This document shows positions 38,014-46,417 of a DNA stretch of 64,000 nucleotides, piece after piece; within the stretch, counting starts at the first letter, position 1, and every line of letters starts with the position of its first letter. The position numbers and the translations under genes are program-made. Where the stretch lies: contig NZ_JAKGTQ010000003.1 of the NCBI RefSeq assembly GCF_021568285.1, positions 1-64,000 on the forward strand, written 5' to 3'. Origin of the DNA: Rheinheimera sp. UJ63. GTDB taxonomy: Bacteria; Pseudomonadota; Gammaproteobacteria; Enterobacterales; Alteromonadaceae. A model generated the notes under the pieces. That model ran no database searches and had not been told where the DNA came from. It was given only the letters and a program-made list of their open reading frames with translations.

Positions 38014-38594
38014 CTTGCAGTGTTTTAGTCCTCTATTACTCACGCCATGGCTCAGTCGCTGCTTTGGCTGAGAAAATCGCCAGCGGCATCCAACAAGCCG
38101 GTGCAGAAGCAAAAGTTCGCTGTATAGCTGGTTTTGATAAAACCAGTGTGCCTAAGCACCCCGTCGCTGAATTAGCAGAGTTACGAGAATGTGATGGTTT
38201 AGCCTTTGGTAGCCCAGTACGTTTTGGTAATATGGCCGCGGAAGCTAAAGCTTTTTGGGATTCAACCAGCAGTTGTTGGCTTAAAGGCGAATTAATTAAC
38301 AAGGCCGCGGGGGTCTTTACGTCCTCAGGCAGTTTGCATGGGGGCAACGAAGCCAACCTGCTCAGTATGATGTTACCCTTGCTACATCACGGTATGGTAT
38401 TAATGGGCGTGCCTTACAGCGAGCCTGAGCTGCATAAAACCCAGAGTGGCGGCACACCTTACGGCCCAAGCCATGTCAGTGGTTTAAACCATGATACCCA
38501 GTTATCGGTTGACGAACAGCGATTAGCCTTGGCGTTTGGCAAACGCCTAGGTCAACTTAGTATTGCATTGAAAAATAAAGGATTTACAAGTTAA
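38010..38594 (+). CDS. wrbA: NAD(P)H:quinone oxidoreductase, WrbA-like flavodoxin
   Basis: This 194-residue flavodoxin-fold protein has the FMN phosphate loop YYSRHGSVAALA (about 9-20), FGSPVRFGNMAAEAKAFWDST and the SSGSLHGGNEA block of WrbA. WrbA reduces quinones by two electrons and guards against semiquinone radicals. It overlaps arsC by 4 bp and the DUF2069 gene by 1 bp, so arsC-wrbA-DUF2069 are co-translated. Confidence 0.93.
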   Translation: MTCSVLVLYYSRHGSVAALAEKIASGIQQAGAEAKVRCIAGFDKTSVPKHPVAELAELRECDGLAFGSPVRFGNMAAEAKAFWDSTSSCWLKGELINKAAGVFTSSGSLHGGNEANLLSMMLPLLHHGMVLMGVPYSEPELHKTQSGGTPYGPSHVSGLNHDTQLSVDEQRLALAFGKRLGQLSIALKNKGFTS

Positions 38595-39049
38595 TGACGG
38601 CAACTTCTGCAGTGCCCATGTCTGCGCAAACCCAACGTTTTCTGTTATTGGGTAGGCTTGGCTATTGGGGCTTATGGCTTTTGATCCCGCTGTGGCATCT
38701 TTGGTTGGCCCCAGTGAGTTATGGTGAAGATCAAAATTTGCAACCCAGCACGCTTAGTACACTCCTTTTTTTGTGGCTACCGTTATGGTTACCGATGATA
38801 GGCATTATCAAAGCCAAAGCATATACCTTTGCTTGGGCTAATTTTATTGTCATGATCTATTTTTTACACAGTTTAACCAACTTATGGGTCAGCAGCGGCT
38901 TATATCAAGCCTTGTCTGCAGTAGAGTTAGTGTTATCTTGCGTCATGTTTTATGGCTGCACCTACTTTGCCCGCAATCGCGGCCAAGAACTTGGTTTAAA
39001 AATCCCCAAATTAAAAGATGATCCAGAGCGCAAAATCTCGGGTCGTTAA
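38594..39049 (+). CDS. DUF2069 inner membrane protein
   Basis: This 151-residue protein has four predicted membrane segments (about 23-40, 58-77, 83-100, 105-125) and the DUF2069 hallmarks: LWLPLWLPMIGIIKAKAYTFAWANF and MIYFLHSLTNLW. Function is unknown; the family usually follows wrbA in gammaproteobacteria, as here. An intrinsic terminator follows. Confidence 0.92.
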   Translation: MTATSAVPMSAQTQRFLLLGRLGYWGLWLLIPLWHLWLAPVSYGEDQNLQPSTLSTLLFLWLPLWLPMIGIIKAKAYTFAWANFIVMIYFLHSLTNLWVSSGLYQALSAVELVLSCVMFYGCTYFARNRGQELGLKIPKLKDDPERKISGR

Positions 39050-39056
39050 TCCAGCA

Positions 39057-39094
39057 AAACTGCAATTTACCCTCGGTAGCTTGCAGTTTTTTTT
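39057..39094 (+). terminator. Intrinsic terminator after the DUF2069 gene
   Basis: AAACTGCAA (39057-39065) pairs with TTGCAGTTT (39081-39089), with TACC/GGTA pairing inside the loop, and runs into eight T residues. It ends the bepA-arsC-wrbA-DUF2069 unit. Confidence 0.88.
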
Positions 39095-39162
39095 ATGCGA
39101 GCAATCTGCTTGCTCATTGAGTCCGTAATATTCACTATCTTGAATAAACATATGCAGTAGTT

Positions 39163-39741
39163 ATGAGCGAGCAATTGGCACTATTTCCATTAAGCAGTTT
39201 TCTGTTACCCGGTGGCAGAATGAAATTGCGGGTATTTGAGCCACGCTATGTCCGGTTGGTCAAAGAATCGCTAAGTGAAAAACGTGATTTTGCGATGGCC
39301 ACGTTAAATCCATTCGTCAGTCAACAACACCCTGATCGGATATTGCCACTGGTCTGTAAGGTGAAAATAGAAGATTTTGAAGCATTGCCAGATGGTCTGT
39401 TAGGCATCACCTTGCGTGGCGTAGGTCGTTATCATATCCGCCACCGTTGGCAAGAGAGTGATAATTTGCACATCGCCGAGGTAGAAGCACAAGCAGATTG
39501 GGCTGATACACTGCTGCCGGCAGCTCAGCATGGCTTTGCCCAATCCTTTGCAGCGCTTTTAGCCGAATACCCGCTGTTAGCGGAGTTATACCCAGAGCCT
39601 AAACTGGATGATGGCGCTTGGCTGGCCGGGCGCTGGTTAGAATTACTGCCAATGCAACCGGCACTTAAAGTGAGCTTAGCGCAAAGTGATCCTGCCTATT
39701 GCTTAGAGCAACTTGAAAGCTGGTTCGAACATAACGCCTAA
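39163..39741 (+). CDS. LON peptidase substrate-binding domain protein
   Basis: This 192-residue protein consists of a stand-alone LON N-terminal (PUA-like) domain: LALFPLSSFLLPGGRMKLRVFEPRYVRLVKESL (about 4-36, shown in part) is the family signature, followed by LGITLRGVGRYHI. It lacks the AAA+ and protease parts of Lon. Such proteins occur widely in proteobacteria; function is unknown. It is convergent with queE, 30 bp apart. Confidence 0.9.
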   Translation: MSEQLALFPLSSFLLPGGRMKLRVFEPRYVRLVKESLSEKRDFAMATLNPFVSQQHPDRILPLVCKVKIEDFEALPDGLLGITLRGVGRYHIRHRWQESDNLHIAEVEAQADWADTLLPAAQHGFAQSFAALLAEYPLLAELYPEPKLDDGAWLAGRWLELLPMQPALKVSLAQSDPAYCLEQLESWFEHNA

Positions 39742-39771
39742 GCCTTAGGGCTGAAAGCTGATGTTGTATTC

Positions 39772-40437
39772 TTATTCAATACCCAAGTATTTATGCACTT
39801 GCACACTCAAGCGCCAGTTATGCTGAATACAGCTGGCGATGGCAAGTTCAGTGGCGCGCTTTTGCTGGCTAATCGGTTGTAAATACACTAACTTATTTAA
39901 AATTTGATGCTCGGTTAATAACGTCACTAGCTCATCAACGTGTTTTTGCATGGCCACCGGGTGTTTAATTTCATCAGCGCGCTGCAAAGCGCTAGCTAAA
40001 ACTTTATAGCCCCCCGCCATATTCAATTTTGGTGATACCGTCACCCAACAATCAGCAGGGGCTTTTATTTCAAATGTGCCGCTGGTTTCAATTTGGCTAC
40101 TGTAACCTTGCTCGCTTAACGCTTGGCATAATGGAACGAGATCATACATGCAAGGTTCACCACCGGTAATCACCACATGCCGGGCTTGATAACCACGCTC
40201 GGCAAACAGTGCTAACAAGGCTTGCGGTGTCACATCTGCCCAAAATTCACTATCGGCTTGTTTCGCACTGACCTGAGCCAAATCGACTTGTTGTTCCAGA
40301 TTGATGGCCCAAGTGTGCTTGGTATCACACCAAGCACAGCCGACAGGACAGCCCTGCAACCGCACGAAAATCGCTGGCATACCGGTAAAACTACCTTCGC
40401 CCTGAATGGTTTGAAAAACTTCGTTAACCTTATACAC
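39772..40437 (-). CDS. queE: 7-carboxy-7-deazaguanine synthase
   Basis: QueE is a radical-SAM enzyme forming 7-carboxy-7-deazaguanine in the queuosine pathway. The 221-residue protein has the CX3CX2C cluster motif (CPVGCAWCDTKH, about 30-41), QTIQGEGSFTG and the SAM-site VVITGGEPCMY. Length matches the E. coli type. It is divergent from queC with a 113-bp shared promoter region; no preQ1 riboswitch was seen there. Confidence 0.97.
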   Translation of the reverse strand: MYKVNEVFQTIQGEGSFTGMPAIFVRLQGCPVGCAWCDTKHTWAINLEQQVDLAQVSAKQADSEFWADVTPQALLALFAERGYQARHVVITGGEPCMYDLVPLCQALSEQGYSSQIETSGTFEIKAPADCWVTVSPKLNMAGGYKVLASALQRADEIKHPVAMQKHVDELVTLLTEHQILNKLVYLQPISQQKRATELAIASCIQHNWRLSVQVHKYLGIE

Positions 40438-40550
40438 CCGCTTTGTTAATCCTCTAAATCAAAGTAACCGACGCAATTAGTGCGCCCTTGCCGCTTTTGC
40501 ACTATACTACGCGGCCAAATTTTCCGGCATTATACTAGAGAGAGGCGCGA

Positions 40551-41207
40551 ATGACGCAAAAAGTTGTGGTTATTTATTCTGGCGGTATGGACTCCTTCAC
40601 GGTGCTGCACAATGCCATTCATGCCGGTCATCAGGTATATGCGCTGTCTTTTAATTACGGCCAACGCCACGTTAAAGAGCTAAAATGCGCGGAGCAAGTT
40701 TGCCAGGAATTAAATATCGACCATAAAATTGTTGATATTACCGCGATTAACCAATTGATCAGCGGCTCTTCACTGACCAGTGACATCGATGTGCCTGAAG
40801 GCCATTATGCTGCCGATACCATGAAATCGACCATAGTGCCCAACCGCAATATGATTTTATTATCGCTTGCGGTTGGTTATGCCGACTCACTGGGCGCGCG
40901 CGCGGTATATTATGGTGCACATTCAGGTGATCACTTTATCTACCCAGATTGCCGACCTGAATTTGTTGAAAAAATGAATGATGTTTGTCAGATCGCTAAT
41001 TATCAACCCGTCGACATTGTCAGCCCGTATTTATATCAAACGAAAATTGAGATCTTACGTGATGGCTTAGCAATGGGCTTGGATTACAGTAAAACCTGGA
41101 CATGCTACAACGGCCGTGAACATGCTTGCGGTAAATGCGGTTCTTGTCAGGAGCGTTTGGAAGCCTTTGCACTCAATCACACCACCGATCCGTTGCCGTA
41201 TGAATAA
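40551..41207 (+). CDS. queC: 7-cyano-7-deazaguanine (preQ0) synthase
   Basis: QueC converts 7-carboxy-7-deazaguanine to preQ0 with ATP and ammonia. The 218-residue protein has the PP-loop [14 protein letters not shown] (residues 7-20), [18 protein letters not shown] and the zinc site [16 protein letters not shown]. Divergent queE makes this a queuosine mini-cluster; queD and queF are not in the window. Confidence 0.97.
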   Translation: MTQKVVVIYSGGMDSFTVLHNAIHAGHQVYALSFNYGQRHVKELKCAEQVCQELNIDHKIVDITAINQLISGSSLTSDIDVPEGHYAADTMKSTIVPNRNMILLSLAVGYADSLGARAVYYGAHSGDHFIYPDCRPEFVEKMNDVCQIANYQPVDIVSPYLYQTKIEILRDGLAMGLDYSKTWTCYNGREHACGKCGSCQERLEAFALNHTTDPLPYE

Positions 41208-41256
41208 CGGCGGAGCCTGTTTAACCCTGTCTTTTGCTAAATAGGAGCGAAGCGGT

Positions 41257-41682
41257 ATGCAGATAGACACTCAGATCACTAAACTGAGTCGACTGCCCTA
41301 CACTGCCGGTGCAGAATTAGCCCAGTGTAGCTATACAGGATTAAAAGCACTGATCATTGATGGTGATGAAGACGATTTTGATGCCATAGCAGAACGGCAT
41401 CAGCAGACGATTACGCTGCGTTGTAGTTTGTGGGAGGCCAAACGGCTGAGCGATGACGACACCCAAGCGAACCCATCGTTACAAGCCATTGTCGCCAGCT
41501 TGCCGCAAGTTAAGGTTAGTGGCGTCGTACAGCAGATCCTTAGTGATGAGCAGCTGTTACTGCGTCTTGCAGATAGCGCTGAACCTTTGCCGGTTTGGCT
41601 CAGCGATACGCAGCAGCTGTGCGTTGGTCAACCCCTCAATTGCTATGGTGAACTGCACGCCAGTGTGCTGGCTTATCGTTAA
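41257..41682 (+). CDS. Hypothetical protein, 141 residues
   Basis: I do not recognise this protein. It has no signal peptide or membrane segment; an acidic stretch DGDEDDFDA (about 35-43) is followed by a beta-rich second half (VKVSGVVQQILSDEQLLLRLAD) that might be an OB-like barrel. A GGAG lies 9 nt before the ATG, 49 bp after queC on the same strand, so it may be in the queC transcript. A bidirectional terminator follows. Confidence 0.6.
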   Translation: MQIDTQITKLSRLPYTAGAELAQCSYTGLKALIIDGDEDDFDAIAERHQQTITLRCSLWEAKRLSDDDTQANPSLQAIVASLPQVKVSGVVQQILSDEQLLLRLADSAEPLPVWLSDTQQLCVGQPLNCYGELHASVLAYR

Positions 41683-41740
41683 CAGCTGCGCTCAGTGGCT
41701 AACACCAGCATCACACTAAAACGAGCCCGTCTGCCACAAA

Positions 41741-41790
41741 AAAACCGGTTAGGCTTAAGTACGTTATCTTAAGTTAAAACCGGTTTTTTT
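41741..41790. terminator. Bidirectional terminator between the hypothetical gene and lysC
   Basis: AAAACCGGTT (41741-41750) pairs with AACCGGTTTT (41778-41787), and two CTTAAG copies pair inside. A-rich and T-rich flanks give U-tracts on both strands for the convergent genes. Confidence 0.88.
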
Positions 41791-41820
41791 ACGCTAGCTC
41801 AGTGGCGAAATGAGGCCGTG

Positions 41821-43170
41821 CTAACTGCTAAACAAGCTTTGATGCAGTTGCTTGACGACAGCGGGGCCATCCTGATCTTGGATTAAGAAACACAGATTAT
41901 GCTTTGAAGCGCCGTGACAAATCAGCCGCATATTAATACGCTCAAGCGCATGGAATAACGCGCCCGCTACCCCTTTACTGCTATGTAAATGGTTACCAAT
42001 CACCGCCACTAAACTTAAACCTTGCTCAACGGTGACTTCACAAAAGGTTTTAAGCTCATCTAACGCGGGTTCAACGCTATTAGAAAAAGCACTGGTCATG
42101 CCGCCTTCATCCAGCGTTAGCGCCACACTGATCTCGGATGTTGTGACCAAATCGACCGAGATCTGATGACGGCTAAGTGTATCAAACACCCGTGTTAAAA
42201 AACCCGCGGCATGCAACATGGCAGGACTTTTTACTGTGATCAAGGTTTGTGATTTACGCAAAGCGATAGCACGATAAGGTGGCCGCTCTTGCACGGTCTT
42301 CGCAATCCAAGTTCCACCGGCAGCCGGTTCACGGCTTGAACCGACAAACACCGCGATATTTTGCCGCATTGCCGGCAACAAGGTGGCAGGATGTAACACT
42401 TTAGCACCGAAAGTGGCCATTTCTGCCGCTTCGTCAAAACTGATTTCGCGGATACAACGCGCATCACTGGTTAAACGCGGATCGGTGGTGAAGATACCCA
42501 CAACGTCGGTCCATATTTGTACCGTTGCCGCTTGGATCGCTTCAGCTAATAAGGCGGCACTGTAATCGGAACCGCCACGGCCTAAGGTTGTGGTTTGTTC
42601 AAAATCATCTGCGCCAATAAAGCCTTGGGTAACAACACGATAATCGGCTAACAACGGTGTTAAATGCACTTGAGCAAGCTCAGCGATCATTGCTAATTGC
42701 GGCTCAGCTTTGCCAAAGCGACTGTCGGTACGCATAACTCGGCGAATATCAAAACACAGCGAAGCCGCACCACGCTCAACTAATACTTGTGCAAACAGCA
42801 CAGAACTTAAACGCTCACCAAAGGATTGGATCAGATCTTTATGTGCGCTGCTGTATACTGCACCGCCATTTTCAATCATCGCTCTAAGTTCAGCCAACAA
42901 CAACTCAATAGGCTCGGCTACGACTTGCGGTTGCTGTAAGCGATTCAACACATTTAAAGTAATGCGCTCAATGCCAGCAAAGGCATCGTGACGGGAAGTG
43001 ACATCAGTAGTTTTGGTAATATCCACTAACAAGTTGGTTACGCCTGAGCTTGCGCTAACCACTACCACACGGATATTGTCATCTGCCAGAATGATATCGG
43101 CACAACGAGACATAGCATCGAAGTCAGCGACACTGGTGCCACCAAATTTGGCAATAATAAATTTAGACAC
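41821..43170 (-). CDS. lysC: Lysine-sensitive aspartokinase III
   Basis: LysC phosphorylates aspartate at the entry to the lysine, threonine and methionine pathways. The 449-residue protein has the kinase start FIIAKFGGTSVADFDAM, the FIGADDFEQTTTLGRGGSDYSAALLAEA block, FGAKVLHPATL and two C-terminal ACT domains for lysine feedback (about 305-449). Length equals E. coli LysC (449). The start is GTG (43170), with GGAG 8 nt upstream. A lysine riboswitch lies in the leader, so both enzyme and mRNA sense lysine. Confidence 0.97.
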   Translation of the reverse strand: MSKFIIAKFGGTSVADFDAMSRCADIILADDNIRVVVVSASSGVTNLLVDITKTTDVTSRHDAFAGIERITLNVLNRLQQPQVVAEPIELLLAELRAMIENGGAVYSSAHKDLIQSFGERLSSVLFAQVLVERGAASLCFDIRRVMRTDSRFGKAEPQLAMIAELAQVHLTPLLADYRVVTQGFIGADDFEQTTTLGRGGSDYSAALLAEAIQAATVQIWTDVVGIFTTDPRLTSDARCIREISFDEAAEMATFGAKVLHPATLLPAMRQNIAVFVGSSREPAAGGTWIAKTVQERPPYRAIALRKSQTLITVKSPAMLHAAGFLTRVFDTLSRHQISVDLVTTSEISVALTLDEGGMTSAFSNSVEPALDELKTFCEVTVEQGLSLVAVIGNHLHSSKGVAGALFHALERINMRLICHGASKHNLCFLIQDQDGPAVVKQLHQSLFSS

Positions 43171-43266
43171 TGGGGTCTCTCCTTAACAAATTAGATAAGC
43201 AGAGCATGGCATTTGCTAGCAGGCAAAACGAGAATAGAAACAGACCGTTGCTGAAAGTAACAAAGG

Positions 43267-43433
43267 CCAGAAGCTCTCCACCGATTACAGGTGACAGTCC
43301 TAAGGATTCAGCCTTAGCGACCGAGTAAGTAATGTCTATCTCGTTACTCACTCTCGGCGCTAAACCCCCTCAACTATGCTACGAGTGATAGTGCTCTGAC
43401 ATAGAATACCTGGCTAGCGCGCCTCTTCTGGTC
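43267..43433 (-). ncRNA. Lysine riboswitch (L box) in the lysC leader
   Basis: On the minus strand the leader reads GACCAGAAGAGGCGCG at its 5' end, GAGGGGGTTTAGCGCCGAG in the middle, GGCTGAATCCTTAGG, then CTGTCACC and GGTGGAGAGCTTCTGG at the 3' end. These match the E. coli lysC riboswitch element by element, including the closing P1 helix (CCAGAAG/CTTCTGG). About 96 nt separate it from the lysC GTG. No terminator is visible between, so control of translation initiation or RNA decay is more likely than termination. Confidence 0.95.
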
Positions 43434-43457
43434 TATCGAATACGATTGACGGCGCTG

Positions 43458-43486
43458 ACTTTACCAAGATTTCTGCAGACTTGCAA
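43458..43486 (-). promoter_or_regulatory. Candidate promoter of the lysC leader
   Basis: On the minus strand TTGCAA (43481-43486), a 17-bp spacer and TAAAGT (43458-43463) lie just upstream of the lysine riboswitch. Confidence 0.5.
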
Positions 43487-43553
43487 TAGCCTTTTAGCCA
43501 TCTAGATGTAAGAATGCAATGATTTTCTTGAACCGTCAAGCGCCAATGAAAAA

Positions 43554-43823
43554 TTAATAATGTGTTTGAATATGTTTTAACCGTTCTAGAAAACGTTCCA
43601 TGGTTTTTTCTTCAGCGGCATCGGCATGCCATTTATTATGAAAACCCAAGGTGAGTTGCACTTGCCCATCGGTAAAGTAGACTTCATAACCATCAAAACC
43701 TTGGCTTACGGTTATGCCTTCTAATTCAAAGCCCGCCCCCTGCTCAGTGTTCACGGCTTGACCTGATTTTTCAATTTTACTGTACAAATTCAGTAAGAAC
43801 TTGCCATCAATTTCGTTTTGCAT
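43554..43823 (-). CDS. DUF3081 family protein
   Basis: This 89-residue soluble protein resembles DUF3081 of Alteromonadales and vibrios: NEIDGKFLLNLYSKIEKSG at the start, FDGYEVYFTDGQVQLTLGFHNKWH in the middle. It has no membrane segment. Function is unknown and the family call is from memory. It lies upstream of the lysC leader on the same strand. Confidence 0.65.
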   Translation of the reverse strand: MQNEIDGKFLLNLYSKIEKSGQAVNTEQGAGFELEGITVSQGFDGYEVYFTDGQVQLTLGFHNKWHADAAEEKTMERFLERLKHIQTHY

Positions 43824-43899
43824 AATGACTCCAGTTTGTTCGGTTTGAACCAGTTACGCTTTATCGGTATAGTTCGATTGTCTTAAAAGGAGAAAAATA

Positions 43900-44496
43900 A
43901 TGAAAATAGCCTTTGTTGCTGCCAGTTTACTCAGCATCTTTGCAGCTCACGCCAACATTGTCCAACCCGCACCGCTCGTTTCTATTGCCACGCATGATAG
44001 TTTTTTTAATCAATTAAAAGCACTGTGTGGAAAAGCCTTTGCCGGCAAAACCGTCGTTGATACACCCGCTGCACCGGGTTTTGATGGTGCATTAATTATG
44101 CACGTACGCCGCTGCACCGATACGGAATTACAAATACCGTTTCATGTCGGAGACAATCATTCGCGTACTTGGATTATCACTAAAACCGGTTCAGGACTCT
44201 CTTTAAAACACGATCACCGCCATAAAGATGGTTCGCATGACGAGCAAACCATGTATGGGGGTCATACTGTTGATGCCGGTTGGCCGAACGTGCAGTCGTT
44301 TCCTGCCGATCAATACTCTAAAGAGTTATTTGCCGCCAATGGCTCTGCACAATCCATTGGGAATACCTGGCAAATGTATGTCTATCCAGAACAATTTACT
44401 TATCGGCTAGTGCGCGAAGGCCGCGAATTTCGGGTCGACTTTGATTTGACTCAACCGGTGTCTTTACCGCCTGTACCTTGGGGTTATGCCGATTAA
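43900..44496 (+). CDS. Secreted hypothetical protein
   Basis: This 198-residue protein has a signal peptide (MKIAFVAASLLSIFAAHA, residues 1-18) and two cysteines (in ALCGKAF and VRRCTDT) that could form a disulfide in the periplasm. The middle is His-rich: HDHRHKDGSHDEQTMYGGH (about 107-125) suggests metal binding, but this is inference. AAGGAG lies before the ATG. I do not recognise the family with confidence. It is read alone, 89 bp before the M28 peptidase gene. Confidence 0.75.
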   Translation: MKIAFVAASLLSIFAAHANIVQPAPLVSIATHDSFFNQLKALCGKAFAGKTVVDTPAAPGFDGALIMHVRRCTDTELQIPFHVGDNHSRTWIITKTGSGLSLKHDHRHKDGSHDEQTMYGGHTVDAGWPNVQSFPADQYSKELFAANGSAQSIGNTWQMYVYPEQFTYRLVREGREFRVDFDLTQPVSLPPVPWGYAD

Positions 44497-44585
44497 CCGC
44501 CCTAATTTCGCGACGGCAGCACTAGGCAAGTGTGTCGTCGACTCATACACTAAGAATATAGCCTAACACATCCAAGGAAGTTCTA

Positions 44586-46289
44586 ATGAAAGATACTGTT
44601 AAACCTGCTATCTGGTTAAGTTTAGCCTCTGCACTATTCCTCAGTGCTTGCGATAAATCTGCCGAAGCCCCTAGTAATGCGGCGGCTACGGCAACCACCG
44701 AAGCCCCTGCGTTGGTCGATACCGACTTTAACCCTAAACTCGCTGAATACATCAAAACCCTGTCTTCAGATGAATTTCAAGGGCGCGCTCCGGCCACTAA
44801 AGGCGAAGAGCTTACCGTTGCTTACATTGAAGATAATTTTCGCCGTATCGGTTTAAAAGGCATTGATGGCGACAGCTATAAACAACCGGTATCGTTGGTG
44901 CAAATTGATCCGAAAAATGTCACGGCAATGACACTTACGGGCGGTGGCGATGCGGTGCCTGATAGCCTAGCCTATCGCGATGACATGATTGCTTGGACCA
45001 CCCAAGTTGTTGAAAAAGTGAATGTCGCAGAAAGCGAAATGGTGTTTGTCGGCTACGGTATTGTTGCACCAGAATATAATTGGAACGACTACGAAGGCTT
45101 AGATGTTAAAGGCAAAACCGTCGTGATGTTTGTTAACGACCCCGGTTATGCGACTCAAGATCCTGAATTGTTTAACGGTAATGCCATGACTTATTACGGT
45201 CGTTGGACTTACAAATATGAAGAAGCGGCGCGTCAAGGCGCGGCAATGGTCCTGATCATTCACGAAACCGCACCTGCTAGCTATGGTTGGGGCGTGGTTG
45301 CGCATGGCTCGCCGATTAAATTTGATTTAATCAAAGAAAACAAAAACAGTGATCGTGCACAAGTGGAAGGTTGGATCACCGCAGAAACCGCTGAAAAGCT
45401 GTTTAGCAATATTGATCAAAATATTGAAAGCATGCGTGCACAGGCTTTATCAGGTGATTTCAAACCGGTGCCATTAAATGTGAAAGCGTCGGTTTCCATC
45501 GATAACAACTTACGCGAGCTTAACTCAAGTAATGTGGTCGGTTACATTGAAGGTAGCAAATACCCCGATGAATACGTACTTTACATGGCGCATTGGGACC
45601 ACCTTGGCATGGACTTCTCCAACCCAACCAATAAAGTCTTCAATGGTGCGCAAGATAATGCCAGCGGCACCGGTGCTGTTATTGCCTTAGCGGAATACTT
45701 TAAACAACACGCCCAGCCAGAGCGCTCGGTGGTATTTGTGTTAGTGACGGCGGAAGAGCGTGGCTTACTTGGCTCTGCTTGGTATGCTGCAAATCCAGTA
45801 TTCCCATTAGAGAAAACAGTTGCAGCCATCAATATGGATGTGATGAACGTTTATGGCCCAATGAAAGACATGGTCGTTGTTGGACTGGGTAACACCGACT
45901 TAGAAGAAATATTGGTAAAACACACCAAAGCACAAAATCGATATGCCGTAAAAGAGCCGAATCCAGAAGCCGGTATCGCTTACCGTTCAGACCATTTTAG
46001 TTTGTCGAAAAAAGGGGTACCAATCCTGTATGCCAAAGGCGGTAATGACCACTATCAAAACGGCTCAGAATGGGGTGCGGCTCAACGTGCAGAATACAAC
46101 AGCTGTTGTTATCACAAAGTAGGTGATGAATGGGACGACAGTTGGGACTTACGTGGTGCGCAGCAAGATCTGTTCTTGTACTATCGCGTCGGTAACGAGT
46201 TAGCAAATAGTCGACTGTGGCCAAACTGGTATCAAGGTAACGAGTTCCGCGCTATTCGTGATGCTTCAGCGGCACAACGCCAAGAATAA
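44586..46289 (+). CDS. M28 family metallopeptidase lipoprotein with PA domain
   Basis: This 567-residue protein has a lipobox LFLSAC with Cys22, so it is probably anchored in the outer membrane or periplasmic face. A PA domain (about 130-260) is inserted before the M28 zinc peptidase core, with AHWDHLGMD (near 334), QDNASGTGAV (near 355), TAEERGLLGS (near 387), INMDVMN and YRSDHFSL as zinc and catalytic residues. Such aminopeptidases serve peptide scavenging. A terminator with a UUCG loop follows. Confidence 0.93.
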   Translation: MKDTVKPAIWLSLASALFLSACDKSAEAPSNAAATATTEAPALVDTDFNPKLAEYIKTLSSDEFQGRAPATKGEELTVAYIEDNFRRIGLKGIDGDSYKQPVSLVQIDPKNVTAMTLTGGGDAVPDSLAYRDDMIAWTTQVVEKVNVAESEMVFVGYGIVAPEYNWNDYEGLDVKGKTVVMFVNDPGYATQDPELFNGNAMTYYGRWTYKYEEAARQGAAMVLIIHETAPASYGWGVVAHGSPIKFDLIKENKNSDRAQVEGWITAETAEKLFSNIDQNIESMRAQALSGDFKPVPLNVKASVSIDNNLRELNSSNVVGYIEGSKYPDEYVLYMAHWDHLGMDFSNPTNKVFNGAQDNASGTGAVIALAEYFKQHAQPERSVVFVLVTAEERGLLGSAWYAANPVFPLEKTVAAINMDVMNVYGPMKDMVVVGLGNTDLEEILVKHTKAQNRYAVKEPNPEAGIAYRSDHFSLSKKGVPILYAKGGNDHYQNGSEWGAAQRAEYNSCCYHKVGDEWDDSWDLRGAQQDLFLYYRVGNELANSRLWPNWYQGNEFRAIRDASAAQRQE

Positions 46290-46315
46290 TTTTTCTTAAT
46301 TTAATCAGTTACATT

Positions 46316-46341
46316 AAAAAGCAGCTTCGGCTGCTTTTTTT
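46316..46341 (+). terminator. Intrinsic terminator after the M28 peptidase gene
   Basis: GCAGC (46321-46325), a TTCG tetraloop and GCTGC (46330-46334) are extended by AAAAA/TTTTT and followed by a T-run. Confidence 0.95.
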
Positions 46342-46417
46342 ATCGCTATAAATTCAGAATCAATTCAGTTAGGCTAAAGCACACTCACCTTTGGCGGTAA
46401 ACTAACGAGGAGCCTGC

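Noticed and set aside
40438..40550. preQ1 riboswitch between queE and queC
   Set aside because: No preQ1-I or preQ1-II motif is visible in the 113-bp region on either strand.
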